Source: Bacteroidales bacterium
GTDB lineage: Bacteria; Bacteroidota; Bacteroidia; Bacteroidales; UBA932
Reading direction: 5' to 3'
Assembly (NCBI GenBank): GCA_028724885.1
Contig: JAQYTJ010000029.1
Location: 1 to 41,494 of the forward strand
DNA: 41,494 nt
The notes below the pieces were generated by a model. That model searched no databases, was not told where the DNA came from, and was given only the letters and a program-made list of their open reading frames with translations. The position numbers and the translations under genes are program-made. Each line of letters begins with the position of its first letter. The first letter of the stretch is position 1. Shown here one piece after another: positions 1 to 10,951 of this stretch.

Positions 1-118
1 GGGCCCTCCTCCAGAGCCCACCGCAGCGCCCGAACTGTACCGCCGCATGCCGCATTCTGCGGCGGAGGTGCCTCCGTCCCGGTGGGTGAATCGGGCTATT
101 TGCACACCGCCAGGCCAC

Positions 119-202
119 GAACCACGTCACCCTGAACGTTCCACCACGTCATCCTGAACTTGTTTCAGGATCTATTACCTTGCCACCACGTCATCCGGAG
201 CC
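119..202. repeat. Intergenic palindromic repeat cluster (CGTCATCCTGAA family)
   Basis: The phrase CCACGTCA(T/C)CC recurs three times (122, 144 and 186). The middle copy carries a perfect 8-bp hairpin, ATCCTGAA/TTCAGGAT, at 151-171 with loop CTTGT. The same family recurs at 35490-35655. It looks like a short dispersed repeat of the REP or MITE kind; no protein is encoded. Confidence 0.7.
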
Positions 203-215
203 GATTCTGTTCCTA

Positions 216-480
216 CGTTTGCAATTGGCGGGCAGGCATGTCTGCAGCAGAAGGCGCTACACAACATACTGGCCTGCCACAGCCCCAGACTGTATTAAAA
301 GCCTATGCGAAAGTTGAAAAGCCAATACCTCTATACGAGGTCTGATCCAATTTTTCAGCGCTCAAAGAAAGCGACCTCACTTTTAAGACAATCTCCCCGT
401 TTCTAAAAGCGCCACTGGGCAGGCATAGCCTCATTACGCGCCACTGCAATAAATAGTGCCATGCCCGCTAATTGCAAACG
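216..480. repeat. 265-bp element bounded by 19-bp inverted repeats
   Basis: The left arm (216-234, starting CGTTTGCAATT) and the right arm (462-480) are reverse complements with one mismatch. The interior carries a near-direct repeat, GGGCAGGCAT, at about 230 and 418, and no long open frame. It could be a non-autonomous mobile element or a relic; no clear target-site duplication is visible. Confidence 0.5.
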
Positions 481-548
481 CATTTATTTGCGAGGTCATT
501 CGGGGTGACGAATGGAACCGTTCAGGGTAGCGGTTAGGGATACGTTTG

Positions 549-2168
549 CTAATGTATTTTGCGTTTAGTGAATACCATGACGAGAAGGTTTAGGAAGAGC
601 AGCAGAAAGCATAGGACGCTGATGCGGCCTACGACATCGCCGTGACGAACGAAAAATGTATGGCCATCTCGGAGGCCGACGGATTCATGAAGCGTCTCTT
701 TCTGCCACCAAGATGTCTTCCTAAGGATTTTGCCGGACGGGTCAATTACGGCAGAAATGCCAGTGTTAGCACAGCGAGCTATCCAGCGACGGGTTTCAAT
801 CGCCCTTAAAGATGCGTACGAAAGGTGCTGGCGATAGCCCGGGGTATCTTTCCACCAAGCATCATTTGTTATGATCGTCAGCAGCTCGGCGCCTTTCTTG
901 ACATATTCGGCGCAATGCTCCGGATACACCGACTCATAGCACACGGCGCAGCCGACAGGAATCGTCCTTTTTACCGAACCAGAATCGTCATATTCATAGA
1001 AATTAAGATTGGAGGCCTCTTTCTGGCCGACTTCTCTCCCCATCACTCCCCCGAGCCACTCATCCACGTGACGGAACACGGCTGGATATGGCATCATCTC
1101 CACTCCGACGACCAGTTTGCTCTTGTGATATATTTCCGTCCTTCCTGTGCCATCGGTGATCAGCGCCGAATTGTGCGACTCCACCCAGGTGTCGCCATCG
1201 TTCAGCCTACGAGCAGTCTGCGAAGGGCGCAGGGCGCTATGAATATATTCATGAGACGAGGCGCCAAAAATCAGATTAGCCTTAGGGCTGGACCTCAGAA
1301 ATGCATCGAAGCTAAGAAGCGTTGGGCTTAGCGCCAAATCATTCGTGATGACATCGTTAGTGAAAGTTTCTGGGGCCAGCATCAGAAGCGGCCTATTTTT
1401 AGGGGCATCTGCCACCTGGGCAATCATAGTGGCGTTTTGTTCTTCCTGGGTCATGCCACCGAACTTATTGTAAGGATCTATGTTCGGCTGGGCAATGTAG
1501 ACATCCAGACTTCCATTATCTGGTTCAGGCCATAGGAAGAGCGAGGTCATCAGCGGACCGAAGAAAAGGATGCAGATCCTCAGAATGGCAGCTGTCTTGG
1601 CCTTGGCATTATATTCCTTCCATCGCCCGCTCTGCACGGCAGAGAGGATGCCGAATATTCCCAGATTCATCGCCCAGACCCAAAGCGAGCCACCCAAGGT
1701 GCCAGTTATCTCGTACCACTGAATCCAAGAAGTGCTTCTGGCGAAGGCGTTTCCTAACAGCAGCCATGGCCAGCTGATCTGCGCCCACGTCAGGTAATAC
1801 CTTTCCCATGCAATCCATGCCACCATTAGGAATATGTATGGCAGGGAGCCGCGAAGATATCTCTTGCTGTATCTGAAAAGCCCGAAGATCAGAGACATCT
1901 GAAAAGCGTTTGCAACCGATGCGAATATTCCGCCACCCACGGTCGCATTGCATACCCAGAACGTCGTGGCGAAGTTCCAGATTAAGAAAGCCGAATAATG
2001 CCACAGGCAGAAACGCCTCATTTTTGTCTCGGTAGCGATTTTTTCTGCCATCAGCAACGGCACGAGTCCGATTAATGCAAGATAGCCTGTGCCAGGTACA
2101 AGAAATGGCAGACTCATCAATAAATCGAAAAGGAGTAATAATATTATTAGATGAACGTTTCTGCTCAT
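549..2168 (-). CDS. lnt: Apolipoprotein N-acyltransferase
   Basis: Lnt catalyses the last step of lipoprotein maturation in the inner membrane: it transfers an acyl chain from phospholipid to the N-terminal cysteine of apolipoproteins. The 539-residue length is normal. The N-terminal ~210 residues are a run of membrane segments, followed by a periplasmic carbon-nitrogen-hydrolase domain and a last membrane helix (~516-533). The catalytic triad of the nitrilase fold can be placed at E267 (in PETF), K349 (in YHKSKLVVG) and C410 (in CAVCYES). The stretch LVVGVEMMPY replaces the enterobacterial LVPFGE motif, in line with what I recall of Bacteroidota Lnt. It is the last gene of a minus-strand run, 56 bp after the DUF5686 gene. 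Gram-negative lipoprotein sorting fits the phylum. Confidence 0.93.
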   Translation of the reverse strand: MSRNVHLIILLLLFDLLMSLPFLVPGTGYLALIGLVPLLMAEKIATETKMRRFCLWHYSAFLIWNFATTFWVCNATVGGGIFASVANAFQMSLIFGLFRYSKRYLRGSLPYIFLMVAWIAWERYYLTWAQISWPWLLLGNAFARSTSWIQWYEITGTLGGSLWVWAMNLGIFGILSAVQSGRWKEYNAKAKTAAILRICILFFGPLMTSLFLWPEPDNGSLDVYIAQPNIDPYNKFGGMTQEEQNATMIAQVADAPKNRPLLMLAPETFTNDVITNDLALSPTLLSFDAFLRSSPKANLIFGASSHEYIHSALRPSQTARRLNDGDTWVESHNSALITDGTGRTEIYHKSKLVVGVEMMPYPAVFRHVDEWLGGVMGREVGQKEASNLNFYEYDDSGSVKRTIPVGCAVCYESVYPEHCAEYVKKGAELLTIITNDAWWKDTPGYRQHLSYASLRAIETRRWIARCANTGISAVIDPSGKILRKTSWWQKETLHESVGLRDGHTFFVRHGDVVGRISVLCFLLLFLNLLVMVFTKRKIH

Positions 2169-2224
2169 GTGTGTTTATGAATATTCAGAATTCGAAAATA
2201 GTAAATTTATGGAGCACGAGCAAA

Positions 2225-4756
2225 CTAGAAGTTGAGTTCAAAGCCAACGTTCACCACGAACCTGTTGTCAACTTTTCTCCTCTCGCCATCAACCATGTGC
2301 CAGCGATGGTTCAGACGCCAATAAGCATCCACCCTAAGCAGCCTGAATATATTAGTGATGCCCACGCCAGCCTCCATATAAGGCGTATTAAGAGTGGTCA
2401 TGCCCTTAGGAAACAGCATGTCAGCCTTGCCTTCCGAGTCTCCGATTATGCCATTGTTCTTCTTAGTTAGGTCACCGTAAGCCATCTTGAATATTGCGAT
2501 TTCCCTTAAATTCATCTTCCGGATTCCCGGAATCTTGCCCAGGAAAAATCCTTTGAAATCATGCATCAGAGAGAAAGTCACCCAAGTGTCGGCCGCAAAC
2601 TCATAATAATCCATGCAGGCGAAAGTCGCTTTATTCAGGAAGTATGTTCCATTGCCTTGGAAGATGTTCAACATAGGATAAGGCACTGTGCCGAAAATCT
2701 TTCCTGCAGACAGGTTCATGTAGCTGTTCCCAACCGGTGGCACCCTGAGCGTGTACTCGGCGATTATCTCTGGGCGGAAGAATTTATAATCATTGTCCCC
2801 GAGTCCATCTAGTGCGCCTATCAGTTCAGTGGTGATTATAGGATATTCTGTGAACACATAGTATTTATCGAAGACTCCCCTAGTGATTATCTCGTCCCAT
2901 GAGATTCTAGTCTCAAACCGCAACTGATTATAGGCCACGGAATTGAGGTTGTGGCCATCCCTGGTCACCATAGACACGTACTTGTTCGAGAAAATCCTTT
3001 TGTTCTCCAAGGCCACGCCCATGTTGATGTCTTGATTGACCTCGTGCATGTATGTAAGATTGAATTCATTCACCATGCTCAACTTCTGCCCACCTGGCTT
3101 CGAAAGCAAAGAAGTGAATATATTACCGCTACCATATTCATAATCAACCTTCCCAAGCTGCGTAACGTCATGCTTGAACACAGCAAGAAGCTTTCGCATC
3201 GGGTCATTATTGAACATATATTCAAAAGTGCCACCAGTCTTAAATTTACCATCCTTCACTCCGAATGCTCCATATCCCATCAGCCTCACCTTCCTGCTGA
3301 AAGCCTTAGTCGTGCGAACTCCGAGCTGAAAGCGGCTGCCTTCCAAGTTATTAAATGAATATATCGTAGAGTATGGCCCTAAGCCGAATTTTGGCGAAAT
3401 GTCGCAGAAGCCTGTGGCAAGCATCCTAACAGTGGTCTGGATGTCTTTGTAAAGCGGCACGTTCTTGATGGAATCCACCATCTGGTATATTCCTTTCTCC
3501 TTTTCCGTAAGCTCGTAAGGCCTGATCTTCGCCCAATATTCCTCATCATTGTTCAAGACGTTCTCGCCCAGCTTCACGGCGGATTTGGCATCTGATAGAT
3601 CAGTATTTCCGAAATCGACGTACCGCGAATTAATATAGTCTATCTGGCGGCGGGCTATCACGGAAAGCATATGCGTGGAATCAGTGAGAACGACGGACAG
3701 ATCCGCATAGATTTTATCCTGCTTGTAAAACCAAGATGAATCAGGAAGTCTCTGATTCTCGACATCAAGCACAAGGTCACGAATCCAGTTCACGTTCGAG
3801 CCCTTTTTCAGTTTGGCATGAACTTCCCGTAAAGCGAAATCCTCGGCATCCACGGCCATCTCCCCATCAAAAGTTGGGGATGACACCCATTTGGATGGGT
3901 GAAACCGGATCTTATACGTCTTCCTACCGTCGATGTTCAAGCTGTCTATAAGAAAATAGTTATAATAAAGCATTCCGTTCGAGTTGGCTGGGGACGGAAT
4001 CTGGATTTCAAATATATTTATGAAGTCATCATAGAAATTTGTCTTCACATGCATGCTGCCAGTGAACTGAGCCGCCGTTTCTTCCTGTTCGATGCCAGAA
4101 ATGCGGCTTGCCTTGATGACCTCTTTCTTCTGATCTGGATTCGTCCTGTGCGAATATTCAGACGATGTCTCCGATATCATGATTGGCAGGTAGGGCCTGC
4201 CAGAGATGACGGAAGTATCCATGTAGTCGTACACGAACATGAAATTCTTCGGCAGCAGCCTCTTGATGGTCTTGCTATCCGCATTTTGAAGGTCCGTCTC
4301 TATCTTGCTATACACTTCTGTCGCATAGCCTGCCTGCAATTCCGGATTGTTCCTCTTTTTCCCTTCGTTTATGCTTTTCAGAATGTATTTCATGTACCTG
4401 TCATCAGGTTTTACTACAGCAGCCTTCAGCTCGTCTAACGTAGGTTTCAAAGTAAAATTTATCTCGTTGAAGCTACCGACGCTGACAGGCTTCTCTGAAG
4501 TCTCGTAACCAAGTATGGATGCCGACAGGATTGTAAGGCTGTTATTCCTTACTTCCAAAGTATAATAACCTTCCTCATCGGTAGAAACGCCCACCGTGGA
4601 ATTCTTAAAATAAACACCAGCGAAAGCAATGCCATCGCCGGTCTGCGCATCGGTCACCCTGCCCTTCACCCTGGTAGTCTGCGAATGCAGAACCAAAGTG
4701 CCAAACATTATGAATATAATGATGAAAAATGTCCTGTGTAAGTTAAGCCTATTCAC
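2225..4756 (-). CDS. DUF5686/carboxypeptidase-regulatory-like outer-membrane protein
   Basis: An 843-residue exported protein. Residues 1-26 form a signal peptide ending at LHSQ. Residues ~29-115 are a carboxypeptidase-regulatory-like beta-sandwich domain (VKGRVTDAQTG, then AGVYFKN). The rest is rich in aromatic and polar strands, consistent with a C-terminal outer-membrane barrel, and ends in ..VNVGFELNF, an aromatic C-terminus typical of barrel proteins. The architecture matches the Bacteroidota DUF5686 family, whose substrate is unknown. The start codon is GTG (4756-4754) and overlaps the stop codon of the upstream gene (TGA 4755-4753), so translation is probably coupled to the DUF4783 gene. 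No TonB plug domain is evident, so I do not call it a TonB receptor. Confidence 0.85.
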   Translation of the reverse strand: MNRLNLHRTFFIIIFIMFGTLVLHSQTTRVKGRVTDAQTGDGIAFAGVYFKNSTVGVSTDEEGYYTLEVRNNSLTILSASILGYETSEKPVSVGSFNEINFTLKPTLDELKAAVVKPDDRYMKYILKSINEGKKRNNPELQAGYATEVYSKIETDLQNADSKTIKRLLPKNFMFVYDYMDTSVISGRPYLPIMISETSSEYSHRTNPDQKKEVIKASRISGIEQEETAAQFTGSMHVKTNFYDDFINIFEIQIPSPANSNGMLYYNYFLIDSLNIDGRKTYKIRFHPSKWVSSPTFDGEMAVDAEDFALREVHAKLKKGSNVNWIRDLVLDVENQRLPDSSWFYKQDKIYADLSVVLTDSTHMLSVIARRQIDYINSRYVDFGNTDLSDAKSAVKLGENVLNNDEEYWAKIRPYELTEKEKGIYQMVDSIKNVPLYKDIQTTVRMLATGFCDISPKFGLGPYSTIYSFNNLEGSRFQLGVRTTKAFSRKVRLMGYGAFGVKDGKFKTGGTFEYMFNNDPMRKLLAVFKHDVTQLGKVDYEYGSGNIFTSLLSKPGGQKLSMVNEFNLTYMHEVNQDINMGVALENKRIFSNKYVSMVTRDGHNLNSVAYNQLRFETRISWDEIITRGVFDKYYVFTEYPIITTELIGALDGLGDNDYKFFRPEIIAEYTLRVPPVGNSYMNLSAGKIFGTVPYPMLNIFQGNGTYFLNKATFACMDYYEFAADTWVTFSLMHDFKGFFLGKIPGIRKMNLREIAIFKMAYGDLTKKNNGIIGDSEGKADMLFPKGMTTLNTPYMEAGVGITNIFRLLRVDAYWRLNHRWHMVDGERRKVDNRFVVNVGFELNF

Positions 4757-5163
4757 CTAATCTGTGCCTGATCAATCTTTATCTGCTGAATCATGTACTC
4801 TCCATTGCAATTGCTGACGAAAAGCGTAACCCTAAACACTTCACCGCCAGCGTTTAACTCGCCTAGTGCATACTTAGAATTGGCCTTCGATGCCGTATGG
4901 ATTATATCCATTGATCTCGGATTATGATTGGAGAAGAAAGTTTTCAAGATCTGCTTTGCCTGATTCTTACTGCAATCATTGTTCGTAGAAAGAATGGACA
5001 CTTCCAAATTATCGGCGAACCATGCAGACAACTTGTCAACGTTGCCTTGCCCGAAATATTTAACGATAGGGTTGAAGACATCGTAGCCATCGCTTGAAGC
5101 GCCTGCCCTGACCCAGCAAAACAGAGCGACTCCTATAAGTAATATTTTAAGCGCTGCTTTCAT
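4753..5163 (-). CDS. DUF4783 family secreted protein
   Basis: A 136-residue exported protein starting MKAALKILLIG; the hydrophobic first ~22 residues are a signal peptide. The mature part (VFNPIVKYFGQGNVDKLSAWF, later DCSKNQAKQILKTFFSNH) matches the DUF4783 family of small Bacteroidota proteins with an NTF2-like appearance. I place the start at 5163 and not at the upstream in-frame ATG at 5316, because only the internal start gives an N-terminal signal peptide and family-like length. The stop overlaps the GTG of the DUF5686 gene in a GTGA arrangement. The two probably form one transcript reading away from rlmH. Function unknown; a periplasmic or envelope role is an inference from export and neighbour. 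Confidence 0.75.
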   Translation of the reverse strand: MKAALKILLIGVALFCWVRAGASSDGYDVFNPIVKYFGQGNVDKLSAWFADNLEVSILSTNNDCSKNQAKQILKTFFSNHNPRSMDIIHTASKANSKYALGELNAGGEVFRVTLFVSNCNGEYMIQQIKIDQAQIR

Positions 5164-5333
5164 TGCGGCTGCTAATATTGCAAATAATGAGCCACCAGCC
5201 ATGTTCTGCCAAACACGAGTAATAGAATAAAGTATTCTAAAACAGCAGGTGCATAATTGAGCAATAAGAATAAGGGTAATAATTCTTACTTTCGTCAGGA
5301 CAGCAGAGGACGGCAAGCTAAAATCTCATTATA

Positions 5334-5364
5334 TTGTAAATGAATTGTCTGTTTATTATTTTTG
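5334..5364 (+). promoter_or_regulatory. Bacteroides-type promoter for rlmH
   Basis: TTG (5334-5336), 20 bp, then TATTTTTG (5357-5364), matching the Bacteroidota consensus TTTG/TTG-N19-21-TAnnTTTG. The ATG follows only 5 nt after the -7 box, so the transcript should be leaderless or nearly so. Confidence 0.6.
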
Positions 5365-5369
5365 CTTAA

Positions 5370-5846
5370 ATGAAAATGACTCTGCTGACAATCGGGAAAA
5401 CCGACGTGAAATGGGTTCGAGAAGGCCTGGACCTCTACGTTTCCAGACTCACTCACTATGTTCCGTTCAACCTGATCGAGATTCCTGAACTAAGGGGCAC
5501 CGCTTCACTAAGTCATATTCAGATCAAAGAAAAAGAAGGCAGGCTGATTCTGAAAGCCATAAACCCTTCAGACAGGCTGATTCTCCTTGATGAAAGAGGG
5601 GAAGAATACAGGTCTGTAGAACTTGCCGACAAGATTCAATCTTTGCTCTTTGGCGGAGGGAAAGACATCGTGTTCGTAGTAGGCGGTGCCTACGGTTTCT
5701 CCGATGAAGTATATTCCAGAAGCAATGGGATGCTGTCTCTATCCAAAATGACATTCTCGCATCAGATGGTCAGGGTTATTTTCGCAGAGCAGCTCTATCG
5801 GGCACTCACTATAATTAAAGGCGAGCCATATCACCACGAAGGATGA
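5370..5846 (+). CDS. rlmH: 23S rRNA (pseudouridine-1915 N3) methyltransferase
   Basis: RlmH is a SPOUT-class enzyme that methylates pseudouridine 1915 of 23S rRNA on assembled 70S ribosomes. The 158-residue length is standard. Visible family marks are LDERGEEY (~71-78), the SAM-binding knot segment FVVGGAYGF (~101-109), LSKMTFSHQMVR (~123-134) and the conserved C-terminus GEPYHHEG with the invariant YHH. It begins right after a promoter with almost no leader. Its stop codon overlaps the start of the histidine kinase gene (ATGA, 5843-5846), so the two are co-transcribed and probably translationally coupled. Confidence 0.95.
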   Translation: MKMTLLTIGKTDVKWVREGLDLYVSRLTHYVPFNLIEIPELRGTASLSHIQIKEKEGRLILKAINPSDRLILLDERGEEYRSVELADKIQSLLFGGGKDIVFVVGGAYGFSDEVYSRSNGMLSLSKMTFSHQMVRVIFAEQLYRALTIIKGEPYHHEG

Positions 5847-8800
5847 GAACCAGGATTAACATAAAGGAATTATTCGTGGCAACCCTGTTGTCTTCAGCCG
5901 CCATCTTGCTCGCATTCTCAATTTCCGTGGGGAACAGGATGAGTAATCCAGATACGGTCGCTCAAAGGATGTCCAAAGCTTTGGAAAAGCGCATGAACCT
6001 GCTGGGGCATTACATCTCCACTGCCCTAACTGCTGATTTGCGTTCGTGGGAAGAGCGGAACAACATTCCAGACGACATGGTCATCTACCGCTACTATGAT
6101 GACTCTCTACAATCATGGAGCAACCAGTTCCCTGTGAATAACGACGACATCAGCAGCAGACTGATTCTAGCGAAGCTAACCCCTCCGTTCAGAGGAATGG
6201 GTTCACCACTGGCAGAAATCACGGAGCAGCCTGTCTTCAAGAATTTCGGCTCGAAGTGGTACATCATGAAGGCCGAGACCCTTGGTTCCAGGAAGGTCAT
6301 CGCCGGGCTTCAAATAATGGATTCAATGAATGAGACACAGAATGTCGGCGTGAATCCAAAATTAGAACTGAGGAGCAATTACTCCATAATTTCGCTTTCC
6401 GAGACTGGCGGTTCGCCAGTTATTCTCGAGGGCAAGCCTGTGTTCAAGGTCGCTAACGAGTCAATGCAGAGGGGATCCATCATAGCTCACTCCACCTTAA
6501 TCTGGATGGCGCTGTTTCTTTTCATCCTCGCGGCGATCATCCATCTAAGCCAGAAGCGAACGTTCAAGAGGCTGTTCTCCGTGATCACGGCCCTGCTGAT
6601 GGTCCTCGCTGCCGCATATCTATGGGGGATAAACATAAGGAACTACTCGAAGTTGTTCTCCCCTACCGTCTATGCCAATGGCCAGTTCTTGAACTCGCTA
6701 GGCTCGCTGCTGCTGCTCTCGGTCACCATCGTCCTGATCATATTCTGCATATTCATAACAAGAAGGAATATTTATAAAAAAATCATCCAGAGCAAAAACC
6801 CTAGAGAGGGAATGTTGATTTTAGTCACGTTCAATTTCTTGGTTCTCATAGGAATATGCTGCTACGTAGATTTCATCTTCCGCAGCATGATCCTGAACTC
6901 GAGCGTCTGCCTGGAACTTTATAAGATAAGCGAGCTGAGTACATACACTGCCATAGTTTACTTGATGATTCTTGCGGTAGTGATCACTATCCCGCTGATT
7001 TTCGGAATGCTGATTCCAGCGCTGAAAAGAATCACTGGTTCGAAGATGAAATTCATCAGCCAGCATGGAGAATTGATCCTCTCCATTCTTTTCGGGATTT
7101 ACGCTGTCACGATCACCGGCGTTCTCGGTTTCCGGAAAGAGCAGAACATGGTGGGCATCTGGGCTAATCGACTCTCCATCGACAGAGACATCAGCCTTGA
7201 GCTTCAGCTGAGGGAGAACGAGGAGAAAATCGCTAATGACCAAGTCATCTCTTCCCTGTCCAACCATGACAACATCAATGGCGTGATTCTGAACAGAATC
7301 GTAGAAAATTACTTGTACAGGGTAGCTCAGAATAACGATATCATAATAGAGCTGTTCAAAAAGGAAGACTTGAGCCAAAGAACGATAGACTACTTCAGGA
7401 GCATCCTTGCAAGCGGCACCCAGATTGCTAGTACTTCCAGATTCCTCTACCTAAGAGACGAGAGCGGGCATACGATATATTCAGGGAACTTCGTCTATTA
7501 CAGTGAAGACAAAGGAGTTACGAATATGTTGCTGACCGTCTCGCCTAAATCAAACCGCGAAGACAGGGGCTATGCCAGCCTGCTGGGGTATTCAGCTCCA
7601 GGGGAAGTTATCATCTCGTCGAAATATTCATATGGAAAGTATGTCTCTGACAAGCTTCTGCTCTACAAAGGCAATTGCTCTTACCCTACCGTGCTTGACA
7701 GCGAGATGAAAGATGATATGCTGGCAGCGCCTAACGGTGTTCTCCGGACTGAGGGATGGATCCATTTCATAAATAAGATCACGGATTACGACCTCATCGT
7801 CATTTCTAGGCCGAAGTTCGAGGATTTCAGCTACATGGTCGACTTCCTCATCCTGGCGCTGGCGCTCTTCCTATGCTGTTCTGCACTTAGCATTATTAGT
7901 ACCATTCGGCGCAGGGAGAAGACAAGCAGTTATTTCAAGTCTAGAATCAATGCTGCAATAATGTTAGCGCTTCTAATGACCTTAATCGCACTTGCCTGCG
8001 TAAGCATATTCTTTGTCTATAAGAGAAATCTCGCTAATCTTCGTTCTTCCATGATGGAGAGAGTGAGCTCCATTCAGACGCTCTTGCAGGCACGATGTCG
8101 TTATTCGCAGAGTTACAGGGAATTAGAGTCGCAAGAAGCGTCTGGGATATTGGAAGACATAAGTAACACCATGAAGTGCGACATCACTCTATACACTCCT
8201 GGAGGCAAAATCTTCCGTTCCACTACGCCTGAAATATTCGATAGGCTGCTGATTGGAAGCAGGATGAATCAGAAAGCATACGAGGACATCGCCGCTAGGC
8301 ATCTTAGGTTCTGCATCCATAGCGAGAAAATAGGTAATTCTCGCACCTACATGCTTTACGCTCCTCTATTCAATGTTCAGAACAACGTCGTAGCCATATT
8401 CGGCTCTCCATACACCGACGACAGCTTCGATTTCAGGAACGAAGCATTCTACCACGTTGCTTCCATCATCACCGTATTCTTAATCTTGCTCATCCTAGCT
8501 AGGATGATAACAGCAAGGGCCGTTGATAAAATGTTCCGCCCTGTTTCCGAAATAAGCGACAAAATGAATAAGGCCAGCATCGATAATCTTGAATATATCG
8601 TATATGAGCAAGACGATGAAATCTCCAGCCTCGTGAGAGCCTACAACCTGATGGTTCACGACCTCTATAATTCTACTAAGCAGCTCACTCAGGCAGAGAG
8701 GGATAAGGCCTGGGCCACGATGGCTCGCCAAGTAGCCCATGAGATAAAGAACCCTCTCACGCCTATCAAGCTGCAAATACAGAGGCTAATCCGAATGAAG

Positions 8801-9424
8801 AACAATGGCAATCCAGCCTGGGCCGATCGCTTCGACGAGGTTTCCGATGAAGTCTTGAAGCAGATAGATTTGCTGGCCGACACAGCCAATGAATTTTCTA
8901 CATTCGCAAAACTGTACACCGAAGACCATGTTGAGATTGACCTGGACAAGCTTCTGAAAGAGGAAATAGGGCTGTTCGACAATCACGAAGACATCGAGAT
9001 TAGCTACATGGGCTTGGACAAAGCGACCGTTCTAGGGCCTAAGCCGCAGCTGACACGAGTATTCACGAACCTGATCAGCAACGCTATCCAGGCGATTGAA
9101 GGTGAACAGATCAAGGCCAAAGAAGAGGGCACCGAGCCAATGCGGGGGCACATCATCATTTCCTTGAGGCTTTCCCAGAAGGATGGCTTCTACGATATTG
9201 TGTTCGAGGATAATGGTCCCGGGGTAAGCGAAAGCAATAGGGATAAGCTGTTCACGCCGAACTTCACGACGAAGAGCAATGGCACAGGCCTAGGGCTTTC
9301 AATTTGCAGGAACATATTGGAGAAATGCAATGGTGAGATACACTATTCCAGGTCATTTGCCATAGGAGGGGCCTGCTTCACGGTAAGGCTGCCAAGAAAG
9401 AAAAAAATTAATAACCTTAAATAA
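5843..9424 (+). CDS. Large NtrY-like membrane sensor histidine kinase (orphan)
   Basis: A 1193-residue sensor kinase. It has one membrane helix near residues 11-30, a first extracytoplasmic part, a block of about six helices between ~217 and ~435, a second extracytoplasmic part to ~670, two helices (~675-735), a third extracytoplasmic part, a helix near 885-905 and then HAMP. The kinase core follows: H-box with phospho-acceptor H966 ([12 protein letters not shown]), N-box with N1080 (NLISNAIQA), G1 with D1123 (DNGPGV), the F-box-like LFTPNFTTK, and G2 ([12 protein letters not shown]). This order matches NtrY-like kinases. No response-regulator gene is in the window, so its partner must be elsewhere. 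It overlaps rlmH by 4 nt and is followed after 2 nt by glpK, an unusual operon setting. The ligand cannot be told from the sequence. Confidence 0.9.
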   Translation: MRTRINIKELFVATLLSSAAILLAFSISVGNRMSNPDTVAQRMSKALEKRMNLLGHYISTALTADLRSWEERNNIPDDMVIYRYYDDSLQSWSNQFPVNNDDISSRLILAKLTPPFRGMGSPLAEITEQPVFKNFGSKWYIMKAETLGSRKVIAGLQIMDSMNETQNVGVNPKLELRSNYSIISLSETGGSPVILEGKPVFKVANESMQRGSIIAHSTLIWMALFLFILAAIIHLSQKRTFKRLFSVITALLMVLAAAYLWGINIRNYSKLFSPTVYANGQFLNSLGSLLLLSVTIVLIIFCIFITRRNIYKKIIQSKNPREGMLILVTFNFLVLIGICCYVDFIFRSMILNSSVCLELYKISELSTYTAIVYLMILAVVITIPLIFGMLIPALKRITGSKMKFISQHGELILSILFGIYAVTITGVLGFRKEQNMVGIWANRLSIDRDISLELQLRENEEKIANDQVISSLSNHDNINGVILNRIVENYLYRVAQNNDIIIELFKKEDLSQRTIDYFRSILASGTQIASTSRFLYLRDESGHTIYSGNFVYYSEDKGVTNMLLTVSPKSNREDRGYASLLGYSAPGEVIISSKYSYGKYVSDKLLLYKGNCSYPTVLDSEMKDDMLAAPNGVLRTEGWIHFINKITDYDLIVISRPKFEDFSYMVDFLILALALFLCCSALSIISTIRRREKTSSYFKSRINAAIMLALLMTLIALACVSIFFVYKRNLANLRSSMMERVSSIQTLLQARCRYSQSYRELESQEASGILEDISNTMKCDITLYTPGGKIFRSTTPEIFDRLLIGSRMNQKAYEDIAARHLRFCIHSEKIGNSRTYMLYAPLFNVQNNVVAIFGSPYTDDSFDFRNEAFYHVASIITVFLILLILARMITARAVDKMFRPVSEISDKMNKASIDNLEYIVYEQDDEISSLVRAYNLMVHDLYNSTKQLTQAERDKAWATMARQVAHEIKNPLTPIKLQIQRLIRMKNNGNPAWADRFDEVSDEVLKQIDLLADTANEFSTFAKLYTEDHVEIDLDKLLKEEIGLFDNHEDIEISYMGLDKATVLGPKPQLTRVFTNLISNAIQAIEGEQIKAKEEGTEPMRGHIIISLRLSQKDGFYDIVFEDNGPGVSESNRDKLFTPNFTTKSNGTGLGLSICRNILEKCNGEIHYSRSFAIGGACFTVRLPRKKKINNLK

Positions 9425-9426
9425 TT

Positions 9427-10926
9427 ATGTCAAAGTACATCATGGCACTCGATTCAGGAACGACCAGCAATCGGTGCATCCTGTTCGACAAGGCAGGGAA
9501 TATGATTTCGGTAGCTCAGAAGGAATTCACCCAGCACTTTCCGCAGCCAGGATGGGTGGAACACGATGCCAGCGAGATATGGCAAGGGCAGCTTTCCGTT
9601 GCCCGCGAGGTTCTTAGCAAGGCAGGGGCGACCCACGAGGACGTTGCCGCTATAGGCATCACGAACCAGCGAGAGACGGTGGTCTTATGGGACAGGGATA
9701 CAGGCCTTCCTGTGTGCCACGCGATAGTTTGGCAATGCCGCCGTACTGCCGATTTCACAGAAAAGCTTAAGGCAGGTCATCCGGAATATGTCGAGATCTT
9801 CCGTTCCAAGACCGGCCTTAAGCTGGACCCGTACTTTTCTGGGACAAAGATTCGCTGGATGCTGGACAATGTTCCAGGAGTGCGTGAGCGCGCCGAAAAA
9901 GGCGAAATATGCTTTGGAACCATCGACAGCTGGCTGATTTACAAGCTCACGAAGGGCCGTGTTCACGTGACTGATTATTCCAACGCTTCCAGGACGTTGC
10001 TTTTCAATATAAAGACTTTGAAATGGGACGAGGAACTCTGCCGGATTCTGGACATTCCAATGAGCATTCTGCCGGAAGTGAAGCCTTCTAGCTGCATCTA
10101 TGGTGAGACCGATTCTGAGTTCTTCGGTGGGCCAATCAAGATCACTGGAGCAGCAGGAGACCAGCAATGCGCCCTTTTCGGACAGACCTGTTTCAAGCCA
10201 GGCGAGGCGAAAAACACCTACGGCACCGGAGCCTTCCTTTTAATGAATATAGGGACGGAGCCCAAGGAGTCGAAAAACGATCTTCTGACCACGATAGCAT
10301 GGGGGCTTGACGGTCATGTCGAATATGCCTTCGAAGGTTCTGTGTTCGTTGCCGGCGCTGCGATCCAGTGGCTACGCGACGAGCTTCGAATCATAGATTC
10401 CTCCCCCGATTCTGAATATTTCGCCACGAAAGTTCCTGACACGAACGGCTGTTATGTCGTGCCCGCATTCACAGGCCTCGGAGCGCCATACTGGGATCCA
10501 TACGCTCGCGGAGCCATATTGGGATTGACGCGAGGCGTAAACAAGTATCACATCATAAGAGCCACGCTGGAGTCGCTTGCCTTCCAGTCGAATGATGTTT
10601 TGAAAGCTATGGAATTGGATTCCGGCGTGAAATTGGGTTCGCTGAAAGTTGATGGTGGAGCCTGCAAGAACAATTTCCTGATGCAGTTCCAGGCCGACAT
10701 CAGCGATGCGCCTATCGTGAGGCCTTCATGCGTGGAAACTACTGCCATGGGAGCCTCTTATTTGGCAGGGCTGGCCGTTGGTTACTGGGCAGATAAGGAT
10801 GACGTGATTAAGAACTGGGCAGTGGACAGGAAATTCATCCCTGTCATGTCCGAATCAGAGCGCAGGAAACAACTCAAGGGATGGGAACAGGCTGTCGCCG
10901 CCATTCGCGGCTGGGCGCACAAATAG
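9427..10926 (+). CDS. glpK: Glycerol kinase
   Basis: Phosphorylates glycerol to sn-glycerol 3-phosphate with ATP in the cytoplasm. The 499 residues carry the FGGY-kinase signatures: the N-terminal phosphate-binding loop [13 protein letters not shown] (~8-20), glycerol-contact segments [12 protein letters not shown] (~78-89), the second-domain nucleotide site [11 protein letters not shown] (~266-276), and the C-terminal [17 protein letters not shown] segment. Full length with no lesions. It starts 2 nt after the kinase gene and is followed 25 bp later by glpF, so uptake and phosphorylation are co-expressed. No glycerol-3-phosphate dehydrogenase (glpA/glpD) is in the window, so the fate of the product is not shown here. 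Confidence 0.96.
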   Translation: MSKYIMALDSGTTSNRCILFDKAGNMISVAQKEFTQHFPQPGWVEHDASEIWQGQLSVAREVLSKAGATHEDVAAIGITNQRETVVLWDRDTGLPVCHAIVWQCRRTADFTEKLKAGHPEYVEIFRSKTGLKLDPYFSGTKIRWMLDNVPGVRERAEKGEICFGTIDSWLIYKLTKGRVHVTDYSNASRTLLFNIKTLKWDEELCRILDIPMSILPEVKPSSCIYGETDSEFFGGPIKITGAAGDQQCALFGQTCFKPGEAKNTYGTGAFLLMNIGTEPKESKNDLLTTIAWGLDGHVEYAFEGSVFVAGAAIQWLRDELRIIDSSPDSEYFATKVPDTNGCYVVPAFTGLGAPYWDPYARGAILGLTRGVNKYHIIRATLESLAFQSNDVLKAMELDSGVKLGSLKVDGGACKNNFLMQFQADISDAPIVRPSCVETTAMGASYLAGLAVGYWADKDDVIKNWAVDRKFIPVMSESERRKQLKGWEQAVAAIRGWAHK

Positions 10927-10951
10927 AGGATAACGCTAAAAGTAATAAATC

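Larger units (their letters stand above)
1..548. other. Gene-free end region with palindromic repeats
   Basis: I see no convincing gene here; short open frames show no family signature. The stretch holds a GC-rich hairpin at 40-65 (arms CCGCCGCA and TGCGGCGG) followed at once by GGAGG-TG-CCTCC (64-75), then several copies of an intergenic palindromic repeat (119-202), then a 265-bp segment bounded by 19-bp inverted repeats (216-480). Bases 490-535 look like the repeat family in reverse orientation. lnt ends at 549 on the minus strand, so the region lies downstream of that operon. Confidence 0.7.

Noticed and set aside
160..345. A 61-codon open frame in the first gap
   Set aside because: It begins inside the palindromic repeat and runs through the left inverted-repeat arm; composition is not protein-like and no family is recognisable.
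2225..4756. The DUF5686 protein as a TonB-dependent receptor
   Set aside because: It has a carboxypeptidase-regulatory-like domain and a barrel-like C-terminus but no plug domain, so a TonB receptor call is not supported.
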